From Streptomyces spinosisporus (GTDB lineage Bacteria; Actinomycetota; Actinomycetes; Streptomycetales; Streptomycetaceae), in NCBI RefSeq assembly GCF_022698145.1, contig NZ_JALDAX010000013.1, positions 62,001-126,000 of the forward strand: a DNA stretch of 64,000 nucleotides, given 5' to 3'. Position 1 is the first letter of the stretch. Each line of letters begins with the position of its first letter. A program made the translations under genes and the position numbers. Below are positions 44,750 through 53,446 of this stretch, piece after piece. A model generated the notes under the pieces. The model saw nothing but the letters and a program-made list of their open reading frames with translations. It was not told where the DNA came from and ran no database searches.

Positions 44750-46198
44750 ATGAACAAGACGATCAGGCGGGCCTCCGTCTTCACACTGCTCCTGGTGTTC
44801 GCTCTGCTGGTCAGGGCGACCTGGCTGCAGTTCTACGACGCCAAGGCCCTCGCGGACGACACCAAGAACCGGCGCAACGCGATCAAGACGTACGCGGAGC
44901 CGCTCGGGAACATCATCGTGGGCGGCCGGTCCATCACCGGCTCGGCGCCGACGAAGGACAGCGACCTGAAGTACAAGCGCACGTACAAGGACGGCAAGCT
45001 GTACGCCGCGGTGACGGGCTACGCCTCGCAGGCCTACGCCCCCACCCAGCTGGAGGGCATCTACCAGCACCTCCTCGACGGCACGGACACCAGCCTGGGC
45101 ACCGTGATGGACACCGTCACCGGAAAGCGCGCCGATCCCGGTGACGTGATCACCACGATCGACCCGGACGTGCAGAAGGCCGCGTACGACGCGCTCGGCG
45201 ACAAGAAGGGCGCCGCCGTCGCGATCGACCCGGCGACCGGCAGGATCCTCGCGGTCGTCTCCACACCGTCCTACGACCCGACGACGCTGACCGACGCCAA
45301 CACCGCGGGCACCGCCTGGAAGAAGCTCAACGCCGACCCCGACAAGCCGCTGACCAACCGCGCCCTGCGCCAGCCGCTCCCGCCGGGCTCGACGTTCAAG
45401 CTGGTCGTCGCGGCCGCCGCGCTGGAGGACGGGCTGTACTCCTCGGTGGACGAGAAGACCGACAGCCCCGACCCGTACACCCTGCCGGGCACCACCACCG
45501 ACCTGTCCAACGAGAACCCGAGCGCGCCCTGCGAGAACGCCTCGATCCGCACCGGGCTGCAGTATTCGTGCAACAACGTCTTCGCGAAGATGGCCGTCGA
45601 CCTCGGCCAGGACAAGGTGAGGGCGATGGCCGAGAAGTTCGGCTTCAACGACACCACGCAGGATGTGCCGGTGCGGGCGTACACCAGCGTCTACCCCTCG
45701 GACATGGACCGCTCCTCCACGGCCCTGACGGGCATCGGGCAGTACGACGTCACGGCGACCCCGCTGCAGATGGCCATGGTCTCCGCGGCCATCGCCGACG
45801 GCGGCAAGCTGCGCTCGCCGCACATGGTCGCGCAGACCACCGACAGCGGCGGCGACGTGCTGAAGAACTACGACGACGACACGTCCACCGAGCAGATCGT
45901 CAGCTCCTCCACCGCCGAGCAGCTGCAGTCGGCGATGCAGACGGTCGTGGAGAAGGGCACGGGCACCAACGCGCGGATCGACGGCGTGACCGTGGGCGGC
46001 AAGACCGGCACCGCCCAGCACGGCGAGAACAACAGCAAGACGCCGTATGCCTGGTTCACCTCCTACGGCAAGGCGGACGGCAAGCAGGTCGCGGTCGCGG
46101 TCGTCGTCGAGCAGTCGGACGCGGCCCGCTCCGAGGTCAGCGGAAACGGGCTGGCCGCCCCCGTGGCCAGGGCAATGATGGAAGCGGCCCTGCACTGA
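44750..46198 (+). CDS. Penicillin-binding protein 2-type transpeptidase (PbpA-like)
   Basis: This 482-residue membrane-anchored D,D-transpeptidase has an N-terminal helix at about residues 9-22 (VFTLLLVFALLVRATWLQFY) and a dimerisation/pedestal domain. The transpeptidase domain shows the catalytic PPGSTFKLV (Ser214, STFK), the SCN motif in LQYSCNNVFAKMA at about residue 273, and KTGTAQ near residue 421. It cross-links peptidoglycan, and as a short class B enzyme it resembles actinobacterial PbpA. No FtsW/RodA partner lies beside it here, unlike the main pbpA locus, so it may be a paralogue. A perfect hairpin follows the gene. Confidence 0.92.
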   Translation: MNKTIRRASVFTLLLVFALLVRATWLQFYDAKALADDTKNRRNAIKTYAEPLGNIIVGGRSITGSAPTKDSDLKYKRTYKDGKLYAAVTGYASQAYAPTQLEGIYQHLLDGTDTSLGTVMDTVTGKRADPGDVITTIDPDVQKAAYDALGDKKGAAVAIDPATGRILAVVSTPSYDPTTLTDANTAGTAWKKLNADPDKPLTNRALRQPLPPGSTFKLVVAAAALEDGLYSSVDEKTDSPDPYTLPGTTTDLSNENPSAPCENASIRTGLQYSCNNVFAKMAVDLGQDKVRAMAEKFGFNDTTQDVPVRAYTSVYPSDMDRSSTALTGIGQYDVTATPLQMAMVSAAIADGGKLRSPHMVAQTTDSGGDVLKNYDDDTSTEQIVSSSTAEQLQSAMQTVVEKGTGTNARIDGVTVGGKTGTAQHGENNSKTPYAWFTSYGKADGKQVAVAVVVEQSDAARSEVSGNGLAAPVARAMMEAALH

Positions 46199-46208
46199 GC
46201 GCACCGAA

Positions 46209-46237
46209 GGGGCGCGGGGAACTGCGCGCTCGGCCAC
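46209..46237. repeat. Dispersed Streptomyces GGGGCGCGGGGAACTGCGCG element, copy 1
   Basis: The 29-bp element GGGGCGCGGGGAACTGCGCG plus CTCGGCCAC matches a second copy at 53376-53404 in 26 of 29 positions. I recall this word as frequent in Streptomyces intergenic DNA. Here its right part forms the left arm of a hairpin. Confidence 0.7.
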
Positions 46238-46262
46238 GACGAACCCGCGGCCGAGCGCGCAG
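46222..46262. terminator. Perfect 14-bp hairpin between convergent genes
   Basis: CTGCGCGCTCGGCC (46222-46235) pairs exactly with GGCCGAGCGCGCAG (46249-46262) around a 13-base loop. It lies between the stop of the penicillin-binding protein gene and the stop of the minus-strand permease at 46268, a good position for a bidirectional terminator. Confidence 0.8.
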
Positions 46263-46267
46263 CGTCC

Positions 46268-47719
46268 TCACTTCACACCGAGGATCTGCTCCACCGGATC
46301 GATCGCGAAGTACACGAGGAACAGCGCCGAAACCCCCCACAGCAGCCAGTGCACCTCCCGCGCCTTGCCGAGCACCGTCTTGATGACGACGTAGGCGAGG
46401 AAGCCGGCGCCGATGCCGTCCGTGATGGAGTAGGTGAAGGGCATCGCGGCGATGGTCAGGAAGGCCGGGATGGCGATCTCGTAGCGGTCCCAGTCGATGT
46501 GCTTGACGTGGGTCATCATCAGGAAGCCGACGGCGATCAGGGCGGGCGCAGCCGCCTGCAGCGGGACGATCGTCAGCACCGGGGTGAGGAAGAGCGCGAG
46601 CCCGAAGAGTGCGCCGGTGATCAGGTTGGCGAAGCCGGTGCGCGCGCCCTCGCCGACACCGGCGGCGGACTCGATGTAGGCGGTGTTGGAGGAGGCGGAG
46701 CCGAGCCCGCCGGCCACGGCCGCCGCGCCGTCGATGAACAGGACGCGGCCGATGCCCGGCACCTGGCCCTGCTCGTCGAGCAGCCCGGCCTCCGCGCTGA
46801 TGCCGACGATGGTGCCCATGGCGTCGAAGAAGTCCGAGAGGATCAGGGTGAACACCAGCAGCACCGCGGTGAGGATCCCGGCCTCCGCGAAGCCGCCGAA
46901 GAGGCTGAAGTCGCCGACGAGTCCGAAGTCGGGCGTCGAGACGACCTTGTCGGGCACGTGCGGGGTGGTCAGGCCCCAGCTCTTGATGTCCGCGACCGCG
47001 TCGATGACGATCGCGACGACGGTCATCGTCACGATGCTGATCAGGATCGCGCCCTTCACCTTGCGTGCGATCAGCGCGATGGTGAGCAGCACCCCGAGGC
47101 AGAAGACCAGCACGGGCCAGCCGGTGAGCCGCCCGGCGGAGCCGAGTTGCACGGGCACGGTGGTGTCCGCGGCGTCCGGGATACGGCTGACGAAGCCCGC
47201 GTCGACGAAGCCGATGAAGGCGATGAACAGTCCGATGCCGACGCCGATGGCCTGCTTCAGCTGATGCGGGATGGCGTCCATGATCGCCTTGCGCAGCCCG
47301 GTGACCACCAGCACGCAGATCACGATGCCCTCGAGGACGACCAGGCCCATCGCATCCGCCCAGCTCATGATCGGGGCGAGCTGGAAGGCGACCACGGCGT
47401 TGAGGCCGAGGCCCGCCGCGATGGCGAGCGGCAGATTGCCGCCGACGCCCATGATCACCGTCATCACACAGGCCACCAGGGCGGTGGCGGTGACGAGTTG
47501 GCCGGTGTCGAGGGTGTGCCCGAACTTGTCCTTCGCGCTGCCGAGGATGATGGGATTCAGGACAAGGATGTAGGCCATCGTGAAGAACGTGGCGAAGCCG
47601 CCGCGTATCTCCCGGCCGAAGGTGGATCCCCGCTCGGAGATCCTGAAGTACCGGTCGACTCCGTTCGCCGCTGGTGGTACGGCACGTGGCCGGTCGACCG
47701 TCTTCTCGGTGTCGCTCAT
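46268..47719 (-). CDS. NCS2-family purine permease (AzgA-like)
   Basis: This 483-residue polytopic protein has about 12 or more helices. The AzgA-group hallmarks are GSTFGREIRGGFATFFTMAY near the N-terminus, VGGNLPLAIAAGLGLNAVVA at about residue 92, LGSASSNTAYIESAAGVGEG at about 341 (substrate-site loop) and GFLMMTHVKHIDWDRYEIAI. These transporters import hypoxanthine, guanine or adenine by proton symport. The ATG at 47719 follows GAGGAG. It stands alone on its strand, with a hairpin after its stop. Confidence 0.92.
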   Translation of the reverse strand: MSDTEKTVDRPRAVPPAANGVDRYFRISERGSTFGREIRGGFATFFTMAYILVLNPIILGSAKDKFGHTLDTGQLVTATALVACVMTVIMGVGGNLPLAIAAGLGLNAVVAFQLAPIMSWADAMGLVVLEGIVICVLVVTGLRKAIMDAIPHQLKQAIGVGIGLFIAFIGFVDAGFVSRIPDAADTTVPVQLGSAGRLTGWPVLVFCLGVLLTIALIARKVKGAILISIVTMTVVAIVIDAVADIKSWGLTTPHVPDKVVSTPDFGLVGDFSLFGGFAEAGILTAVLLVFTLILSDFFDAMGTIVGISAEAGLLDEQGQVPGIGRVLFIDGAAAVAGGLGSASSNTAYIESAAGVGEGARTGFANLITGALFGLALFLTPVLTIVPLQAAAPALIAVGFLMMTHVKHIDWDRYEIAIPAFLTIAAMPFTYSITDGIGAGFLAYVVIKTVLGKAREVHWLLWGVSALFLVYFAIDPVEQILGVK

Positions 47720-47819
47720 GGCGGGTGCTCCTCGTGGCCGGATGGATCAGTGTGCGGGTGCTGGCTGGATTGTTCCCTCGTTTCGCCGGTTTCAGGTTTT
47801 CCCCGTGTTACGTGAAGGA

Positions 47820-47849
47820 CGCCCCCGGCGGTGACGACCGGCGGGGGCG
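47820..47849 (-). terminator. Hairpin downstream of the HAD phosphatase gene
   Basis: CGCCCCCGGCGG (47820-47831) and CCGGCGGGGGCG (47838-47849) form a 12-bp stem with one G-G mismatch and a TGACGA loop. It begins 39 bp after the stop of the minus-strand gene at 47888. A T-run is lacking. Confidence 0.65.
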
Positions 47850-47887
47850 TTCGGGTTCAGCGGTTCCGGCAGGCCCCGGGTGCGGGG

Positions 47888-48685
47888 TCAGCTGACGAAG
47901 TACGTCGGGTTCGGCAGCTTGTACTTCTGGTCGGCGTAACCGCCGTCGAGGTCGGAGTACTGGTCGCCGAAGTTGGCGATGATGTCGTACCCGAGGTCCT
48001 TCTCGATGTGCTTGCGCGTGCCGGCCTTGTACTGCACGGTCGTGCAGGTCCAGGTGCCCGGCGTGGCGCAGGCGCTCAGATACGCCGGCGGGTTGGCCGC
48101 GTCCTTGAGGAACATGTGGTCGGCGTCGAGGTTGACGTCGGCGCCGACCTTCTTCAGGTTCTCCACGGCCGCCGAGCGCTGCGCCTCGTTCAGGCCCGAG
48201 TTGTAGAAGACCTCGACACCCTTCTTCTCGGCGTAGCGCACGAGTTCGGGGCTGCCGAAGACCTCGGGCCGGTCGGCCCTGTTCACGTACGCCGCCCAAG
48301 TGGCGGAGTTGTACGTGTAGTTGTAGCGCTTCTCGTAGTCGAGGCTGAGCAGCAGCGTGTCGTCGATGTCGAAGACGACCGCGGGCTTCTCGCCGTGGTG
48401 ACGCGCCTTGTGCGCCGCCTTGTCGATGTAGTGCCTGGCCGCGGAGTCGATACGCGCCAGGTCCTTGGCGTACGGGCTGGTCGGCGACGCCTGGTACACG
48501 CCGTCGGCGTCCGCCGTCGTGCCGTAGTAGGTGTCGATGTCCTTCACCAGGAGCCCGATGTTGTAGGGCTCGTGGGTGGAGTTGGCCGTGGACTGGCCGG
48601 CCGTGGCCGCACCGGCGCCGTAGAGAGCGCCGCCGGCGAGAGCACATGCTGCGGCGATCGCCGCGATACGCAGAGGCTTATGCAT
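47888..48685 (-). CDS. Secreted HAD-family acid phosphatase (class B-like)
   Basis: This 265-residue protein has an N-terminal signal peptide (MHKPLRIAAIAAACALAGGA, with a likely cleavage after about residue 29). The HAD core shows motif I VVFDIDDTLLLSLDYEKRYN with the nucleophile Asp at about residue 105, then motif II around VFYNSG at about residue 161, and a late DQYSDLDGGYAD acidic motif. This is the plant acid phosphatase / class B phosphatase pattern of secreted bacterial HAD enzymes that release phosphate from organic esters. The mature protein is extracellular. No phosphate-control box was identified. Confidence 0.9.
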   Translation of the reverse strand: MHKPLRIAAIAAACALAGGALYGAGAATAGQSTANSTHEPYNIGLLVKDIDTYYGTTADADGVYQASPTSPYAKDLARIDSAARHYIDKAAHKARHHGEKPAVVFDIDDTLLLSLDYEKRYNYTYNSATWAAYVNRADRPEVFGSPELVRYAEKKGVEVFYNSGLNEAQRSAAVENLKKVGADVNLDADHMFLKDAANPPAYLSACATPGTWTCTTVQYKAGTRKHIEKDLGYDIIANFGDQYSDLDGGYADQKYKLPNPTYFVS

Positions 48686-48823
48686 GACAGGTTTCTACGC
48701 GCGTCACGCGGCTGGGCGCGAGACCCGTTGCCCGATCGATACCTCCGTGTCGGGTAAAAAACGGGTCAAGCACCCCGGACCACCGGCGCCGCCGCGTACA
48801 AGTCCCTGTCCCGGTGGGGGTGT

Positions 48824-49981
48824 TCACAGGACGGAGTCGAGCCAGGCGAAGACCTCCTCCTGCATGGGCTCCGTGAAGACATGGCCGAGTCCCGGCCAGA
48901 TCTCGGTGCGCAGCCGCTGCGAGGCGTGGCGGGAGTGCCAGACGGCGCGCAGCTTGGCGTAGGCGGCGCGGACGCCCTCGGCGGTGAACAGCGGGTCCTG
49001 CTCGCCGTCGAGCAGCAGCATCGGCCGGGGCGCGGCGATGCTCGCGACGTCGGGGATGTCGAGGTAGCGGGCGAGCCCGGGGTGGAGCATGTAGTACGCG
49101 GACTGTCCGCGCAGGGTGTTGTTGCCGGGCACCATCATGTCCTTCAGGCCGGTCATCCAGCACACGGCGGCGGTGGCCGCGACGTGGTCGCTGAGCGCGG
49201 CGGTCTGCCAGGCGCGGTAGGCGCCCATCGAGAAGCCGGCGGCGGCGACCCGGTGCGCGTCCACACGGTCGAGCCCGGCGAGGAAGGCGACCGCCCTGGC
49301 GTCCTCCCGGGCCATGAGCCCGGCGAGCGAGGAGCCGAGGTTGTAGAAGTTGGCGGCGAGGGCCTGCTGCTGGTCGTAGGTCACGCTCCCGCGGTCGCCC
49401 CAGCCGAGCGCGTCGAGGCAGAGCACCACGTACCCGCGCCGGGCCAGTTCGTCGCCGACGAAACGGCCGCTGAAGTACGTGTCCGCCCAGGCCTCGGCGG
49501 AGGTGAGCCGGGTGTCGTCGTACCAGGGCCGGACGAGCTTCTCCTTGCCGATGTCGAACTTGGCGCCGTGGTCGTGCAGCAGCAGTACGGCCGGGAAGGG
49601 CCCGGCGCCGTCCGGGGTGAGCAGCGCACCGCGGACGCGTTCGTAGCGGGTCAGGGAGACGGTCACCAACTGGCGTGTGTACCCGTCACCTTGGGAGCGG
49701 GCGGTGAACTCGGGCGCGTACGGCGTCCCGTCCTGGCGGTCGCCCAGAAGGTGCTCCTCGACCACGGCACGGGCGGCACGGCGCCAGGTGGCGAAGTCGC
49801 GGACGGGTGAAGTGCCCCATGCCAGCGGGAAGTTCAGCTCGTCCTTGAGTGCCTGGTGGAAGTCGGGCAGCGGCCCGTCCACGACCGCCGCACTCGCCGG
49901 GACCGCTCCCCCGCCGAGCAGCGCCGCCGCCCCGGCCCCCACCACGAAGGCCCGCCGCCCCAGGGGTTCATCGGCGCTCAT
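48824..49981 (-). CDS. Secreted alpha/beta hydrolase (acetyl-esterase-like), Tat signal
   Basis: This 385-residue protein starts with a twin-arginine signal GRRAFVVGAGAAALLGGGAV. The alpha/beta hydrolase core follows, with PAVLLLHDHGAKFDIGKEKL, the nucleophile elbow AAGFSMGAYRAWQ (Ser at about residue 251), LLLDGEQDPLF with the acid, and GLGHVFTEPMQEE with the His. Relatives in plant-wall gene sets are esterases of the dienelactone/acetyl-xylan type. It overlaps the pectinesterase gene by 14 bp, and ATG 49981 follows GGAGG, so the two are likely co-translated and act outside the cell on esterified pectin. The exact substrate is unproven. Confidence 0.82.
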   Translation of the reverse strand: MSADEPLGRRAFVVGAGAAALLGGGAVPASAAVVDGPLPDFHQALKDELNFPLAWGTSPVRDFATWRRAARAVVEEHLLGDRQDGTPYAPEFTARSQGDGYTRQLVTVSLTRYERVRGALLTPDGAGPFPAVLLLHDHGAKFDIGKEKLVRPWYDDTRLTSAEAWADTYFSGRFVGDELARRGYVVLCLDALGWGDRGSVTYDQQQALAANFYNLGSSLAGLMAREDARAVAFLAGLDRVDAHRVAAAGFSMGAYRAWQTAALSDHVAATAAVCWMTGLKDMMVPGNNTLRGQSAYYMLHPGLARYLDIPDVASIAAPRPMLLLDGEQDPLFTAEGVRAAYAKLRAVWHSRHASQRLRTEIWPGLGHVFTEPMQEEVFAWLDSVL

Positions 49982-51095
49982 ACGGCCTCCAGTCGCCCAG
50001 GTACGCGGCGCGGGTGGCCGACTCGGCCTGTTCGCGGGCGAGTTGGGGCCGGTTCTGCGGGACCGTGATCACGGCGCCGGGGCCGGTGTTGCGGTACTCG
50101 GCGAACCGCTGGCTCTGCCACGGGTACGCGTCCGACATGTTGGTGTAGGGCGCGACCGCGTCGATCCCCGCGCCGAGGTGGGTGTCACGGACGACGAGAC
50201 TCGGGCGGGCGGTGGTGTCGGAGCTGGGCACCCAGGGGCGGGCCAGCTTGTAGGCGGCGTCCGGGGCCTCGCTGCTCACCCGGCTCCGCGTCACCAGGTA
50301 GCCGCGCGGGTTGGTCACCGCCGTGGAGGGCGCGAAGACGAAGCCGTAGGGGGCGGCGGCCAGGTCGGTGCGGTCCAGGGTGCGGAAGTGGCACTGCTCG
50401 TAGACCGCGGTCGCCCGCCCGAAGACGAAGTCGACGTCGCCCTCGACATAGCAGTGGGCGTAGTACTGGCGGGCGAAGGTGCCGAGCGCCATGGAGTCGG
50501 CGTAGAGCGTGTCCTGGTGGCCGAGGAAGCGGCAGTGGATGAAGGCACTGCGGTCCCCCTGCACCTTGACGGCCACCGCCTGCGTCCCCGTGATCTCCGG
50601 GTGCTCGGCCCGCAGCCAGTCGTTGGCGAAGGTGATCCAGCGGGCGGTGAAGCCGTCGGCCTGCACGGTCGTGGTGGCGGATCCGGTCGTGCCGTAGGTG
50701 CCGCCGCCGGGCTTGGGGGTGCCGGCCGCGTTGTCGTACACGATCACGACGTCGCGGGGGTTTTCGGAGGCGCCGATCCAGGTGGCGCCGGTGCGGGTGG
50801 CGTCGACGGCGACCGTCTCCCGGTAGACGCCGGGTGCGAGGACCAGTGTGCGGCCGCTGCCGCTCGCCGCGGTCACGGCGGCCTGGACGGTGGCGAAGTC
50901 GCCGCGGCCGTACGGGTCGACGTAGAGGGTGCCGGGGGTGAGACGGCGCCGCGGGGAACCGTACCGGCCGAACGGGCGGGGGCCGCCGGCGGCGCGCGCG
51001 GGGACGGCCGCGAGGCCGAGTGCGGCGGTCGCACCGGCGGTCGCGAGGAGGAATCCCCTTCTGGACAGGGGTGGTTGAGGTCTGGACGCGGGCAT
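49968..51095 (-). CDS. Secreted pectinesterase (CE8 family)
   Basis: This 375-residue protein has a twin-arginine signal (SRRGFLLATAGATAALGLAA). The CE8 pectin methylesterase domain follows: LYVDPYGRGDFATVQAAVTA, LAPGVYRETVAVD, QAVAVKVQGDRSAFIHCRFL, GHQDTLYA and CYVEGDVDFVFGRATAVYEQ, containing the catalytic Asp pair. It removes methyl esters from pectin before lyase attack. The ATG at 51095 follows AAGGAG. A hairpin separates it from the pectate lyase gene upstream. Confidence 0.94.
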   Translation of the reverse strand: MPASRPQPPLSRRGFLLATAGATAALGLAAVPARAAGGPRPFGRYGSPRRRLTPGTLYVDPYGRGDFATVQAAVTAASGSGRTLVLAPGVYRETVAVDATRTGATWIGASENPRDVVIVYDNAAGTPKPGGGTYGTTGSATTTVQADGFTARWITFANDWLRAEHPEITGTQAVAVKVQGDRSAFIHCRFLGHQDTLYADSMALGTFARQYYAHCYVEGDVDFVFGRATAVYEQCHFRTLDRTDLAAAPYGFVFAPSTAVTNPRGYLVTRSRVSSEAPDAAYKLARPWVPSSDTTARPSLVVRDTHLGAGIDAVAPYTNMSDAYPWQSQRFAEYRNTGPGAVITVPQNRPQLAREQAESATRAAYLGDWRPYERR

Positions 51096-51153
51096 GCTGA
51101 AGCTCCTTGAGTCTGCGGCTCGTGCGGGTACGTCCTCGTGTGTGGGGGGGGTG

Positions 51154-51177
51154 GGCCGGGACGGGGGTGTCCCGGCC
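51154..51177 (-). terminator. Hairpin after the pectate lyase gene
   Basis: GGCCGGGAC (51154-51162) pairs perfectly with GTCCCGGCC (51169-51177) around a 6-base loop, 19 bp beyond the lyase stop. No T-run follows on the minus strand, so it may attenuate rather than fully terminate transcription into the pectinesterase gene. Confidence 0.6.
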
Positions 51178-51195
51178 GTTGTGGATGGGGCGGCG

Positions 51196-52509
51196 TCAGT
51201 GCAAGTGGCCCGCGCCCGCGTGGTGGTCGACGATGGCGGGGACCGCCCTGGCCGGGTCGATCCGGGTGCGCAGGGTCGGCGTCCAGCCGGCGCCCGACCG
51301 CAGGATCTCGGTCGGCACCTCGGCGTTGTGGACGGCGATCAGATCGACCCGCCTGCCGTTGACGTAGTTGTCGTCGGCGGTCAGCGGCGCGTCGTTCCAC
51401 CGCTTGAGGATCGTCCCGGCGCCGATCCCGTCGGGCAGCGTGAACGCGTTGTGCTGCGCGACGAGTTGGGACTCCAGGCCGATCCCGTAGCTGTAGCCGT
51501 AGCCGTCCTTGGCCACGAAGTGGTTGTTGTACGAGTCGACCTGGCCGAAGCGGACCCGCGGCGCCCGCTCCACCAGGTTCGAGAACAGGTTGTGGTGGAA
51601 GGTGACCTTGAGATGGCCGCGGTCGACGGCGGCCGTCGAGGCGCTGTCGCTGTTGCCGATCAGGATCGTCTTGTCGTGGTCCTCGAAGACGTTCCAGGAG
51701 GCCGTGACGTAGTCCGCGCCCTTGACGATGTCCAGCTCGCCGTCGTGCTGCTGGTAGATCCGTCCGTAGTAGCTCGGCAGCGTGCTGTCGGGGTGGTCGC
51801 CGTCCGTGAACGTGTTGTGGTCCATCCACACGTGCGTGGAGTTGTACACGACCGCGCTGTCGTACTCGGAGTTCCAGTTGCCGTCGGCGGTGTCGGTCGG
51901 GTCCCACTGCGGGAAGCAGTCGAGCGGGCTCTCGAAGGCCAGGTTGCGCACGATGACGTTGTCGACGTCCTTGATCTGCAGGCTGGCGCCGTGGAAGCCG
52001 GCGTTCCTGCCGACCCCGATGATGGTGGTGTTGGCGGGCACGGTGGCCTTGATGTACGCGTCCTGGTTGGCGGCGGAGGCGCGGCGCAGGCCCTCGGGGC
52101 TGTCGTCGGGCTCGTCGTCCAGGGTTCTGTCGCGGCCCCACACCGCGGGGTCGTACGTGGCGAGATAGGCGTCGAGGTCGTAGCCCGGCGCCTGGAACGA
52201 GTCGCAGCTCGGCCCGTCGGCGTCGATGACACCCTTCACCTTGATGATCTTCGGCGCGCTGCCGCCGTCGGCCAGGGCGGCCTTGAAGCCGGCCCAGTCG
52301 GTGACGGTGTGGACATGCGCGGCGTCGGCGGCCGCGCCACCCGTGGTGCCGGTGCCGTAGGACCCCCACCCGTCGTGCGCGCCCAGCACCTGCCGGGCGG
52401 TCTCATGGTGCTGGGCATGCGCGGCGGCCGTCCCCGTGACGCCGAGCACCAGGGCGGTGCATCCCACGATCGATGCTATGACGCGTCCATGACATATCTG
52501 TGTACGCAC
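51196..52509 (-). CDS. Secreted pectate lyase, polysaccharide lyase family 1
   Basis: This 437-residue protein starts with a signal peptide (VIASIVGCTALVLGVTGTAA, AHA cleavage near residue 35). The PL1 beta-helix follows, with VYNSTHVWMDHNTFTDGDHP (Ca2+-binding Asp), LDIVKGADYVTASWNVFEDH, TILIGNSD, VTFHHNLFSNLVERAPRVRF (catalytic Arg region) and an SYNNHFVA block. It cleaves polygalacturonate by beta-elimination. I chose GTG 52509 because GAGGAG lies 7 bp upstream; the frame continues to 52836 as an antisense shadow. Confidence 0.94.
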   Translation of the reverse strand: MRTQICHGRVIASIVGCTALVLGVTGTAAAHAQHHETARQVLGAHDGWGSYGTGTTGGAAADAAHVHTVTDWAGFKAALADGGSAPKIIKVKGVIDADGPSCDSFQAPGYDLDAYLATYDPAVWGRDRTLDDEPDDSPEGLRRASAANQDAYIKATVPANTTIIGVGRNAGFHGASLQIKDVDNVIVRNLAFESPLDCFPQWDPTDTADGNWNSEYDSAVVYNSTHVWMDHNTFTDGDHPDSTLPSYYGRIYQQHDGELDIVKGADYVTASWNVFEDHDKTILIGNSDSASTAAVDRGHLKVTFHHNLFSNLVERAPRVRFGQVDSYNNHFVAKDGYGYSYGIGLESQLVAQHNAFTLPDGIGAGTILKRWNDAPLTADDNYVNGRRVDLIAVHNAEVPTEILRSGAGWTPTLRTRIDPARAVPAIVDHHAGAGHLH

Positions 52510-52525
52510 GTGCGACTCTCCTCGT

Positions 52526-53332
52526 TTACGCGGCCGGGCTGCCGGTCGCCTCGGGCCAGGTGATCCAGGACGTCGGAATCTCGTCGTGCAGCCGGACGAC
52601 GTCGCGCGGCGCGAGCACCCGGGTGCGCAGCAACTCCCGCGCCACGAGCCGCGCCACGGCGATCGCGCCCGGCGGATTGAAGTGCGTGTTGTCCTGCTCG
52701 GTGGCGGTCCAGTTGAAGTAGACCTTCGTCTCCTCGACCCCGAGCTCCTGCCACAGCGCCAGGGACAGCGCCTCGATGTCGAGCAGCGGCACCCGCTCCC
52801 GCCCGGCGAGGGCACGCATCGCCGCCGGATACTCACCGTGGGTCGGCACGGCGTTCCCGTCGGCGTCGAACCTGCGGCGCTCGACCGGAGTGGCGAGTAC
52901 GGGCCGGGCCCCGTGCGCCCGCGCTCCCTCGATGTACAGCCGCAGACAGTCCTGGTACGTCGTCCAGGGCTCGGTGTAGCGGGTCGGATCCCCGCTCTTC
53001 TCGTCGTTGTGCGCGAACTGGACGAGGAGAAGATCTCCGGGCCGGATCAGTTCGAGGATCGCCCCGAGCCGCCCCTCGTCCACGAAACTCTTCGAACTCC
53101 GCCCGTTCACGGCGTGATTGGCGACAGCGAGCCCCTTCCGCACAAAGAAGGGAAACGCCATACCCCACCCCGTCTCGGGGGCGGCGTCCGCGTATTTCTG
53201 CGCGGCGGTGGAATCACCGGCGATATACAGCGTGCGACGCCGCGACGCCGCCTGCGCATTGCCGACCCCCGAAAGGGCGAGAGGAACAGCGGCGCCCACC
53301 GCCATGCCGACCTGTCTTCGAGTAAGAGCCAC
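52526..53332 (-). CDS. Secreted SGNH esterase, rhamnogalacturonan acetylesterase-like
   Basis: This 268-residue protein has a short basic N-region with TRRQVGMAVGAAVPLALSGV, likely a Tat or Sec signal. The SGNH hydrolase motifs are block I TLYIAGDSTAAQKYADAAPE (nucleophile Ser at about residue 40), block III VQFAHNDEKSGD and block V DNTHFNPPGAIAVARLVARE. The WGMAFPFF and SFVDEGRLG segments fit the rhamnogalacturonan acetylesterase group (CE12). GTG 53332 follows AAAGGT; the longer frame to 53440 reads through an intergenic repeat and was rejected. It precedes the pectate lyase by 16 bp, so they probably form one transcript. Confidence 0.9.
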   Translation of the reverse strand: MALTRRQVGMAVGAAVPLALSGVGNAQAASRRRTLYIAGDSTAAQKYADAAPETGWGMAFPFFVRKGLAVANHAVNGRSSKSFVDEGRLGAILELIRPGDLLLVQFAHNDEKSGDPTRYTEPWTTYQDCLRLYIEGARAHGARPVLATPVERRRFDADGNAVPTHGEYPAAMRALAGRERVPLLDIEALSLALWQELGVEETKVYFNWTATEQDNTHFNPPGAIAVARLVARELLRTRVLAPRDVVRLHDEIPTSWITWPEATGSPAA

Positions 53333-53375
53333 ACCGGTACCTTTCAAACATGGGTGGGACGAGCTTGCCTGTTTG

Positions 53376-53404
53376 GGGGCGCGGGGAACTGCGCGACCAG
53401 CCAC
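53376..53404. repeat. Dispersed Streptomyces GGGGCGCGGGGAACTGCGCG element, copy 2
   Basis: This 29-bp element (GGGGCGCGGGGAACTGCGCG plus ACCAGCCAC) matches 46209-46237 in 26 of 29 positions. It lies in the 114-bp gap between the sugar-binding protein stop and the acetylesterase start. Unlike copy 1 it has no complementary right arm nearby. Confidence 0.7.
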
Positions 53405-53446
53405 TACCAACCGGCAGTCCCTCACGAACCGAAACCACAAAAGACC

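Noticed and set aside
43742..46237. 831-residue minus-strand open frame over the response regulator and penicillin-binding protein genes
   Set aside because: Both plus-strand genes beneath it have complete domain motifs; the minus frame has none and is compositionally a shadow.
52510..52836. Upstream extension of the pectate lyase frame toward 52836
   Set aside because: The extra residues are antisense to the acetylesterase gene, and a GTG with GAGGAG at 52509 precedes a good signal peptide.
53333..53440. N-terminal extension of the acetylesterase
   Set aside because: It reads through the dispersed intergenic repeat and places the signal sequence too far inside the protein.
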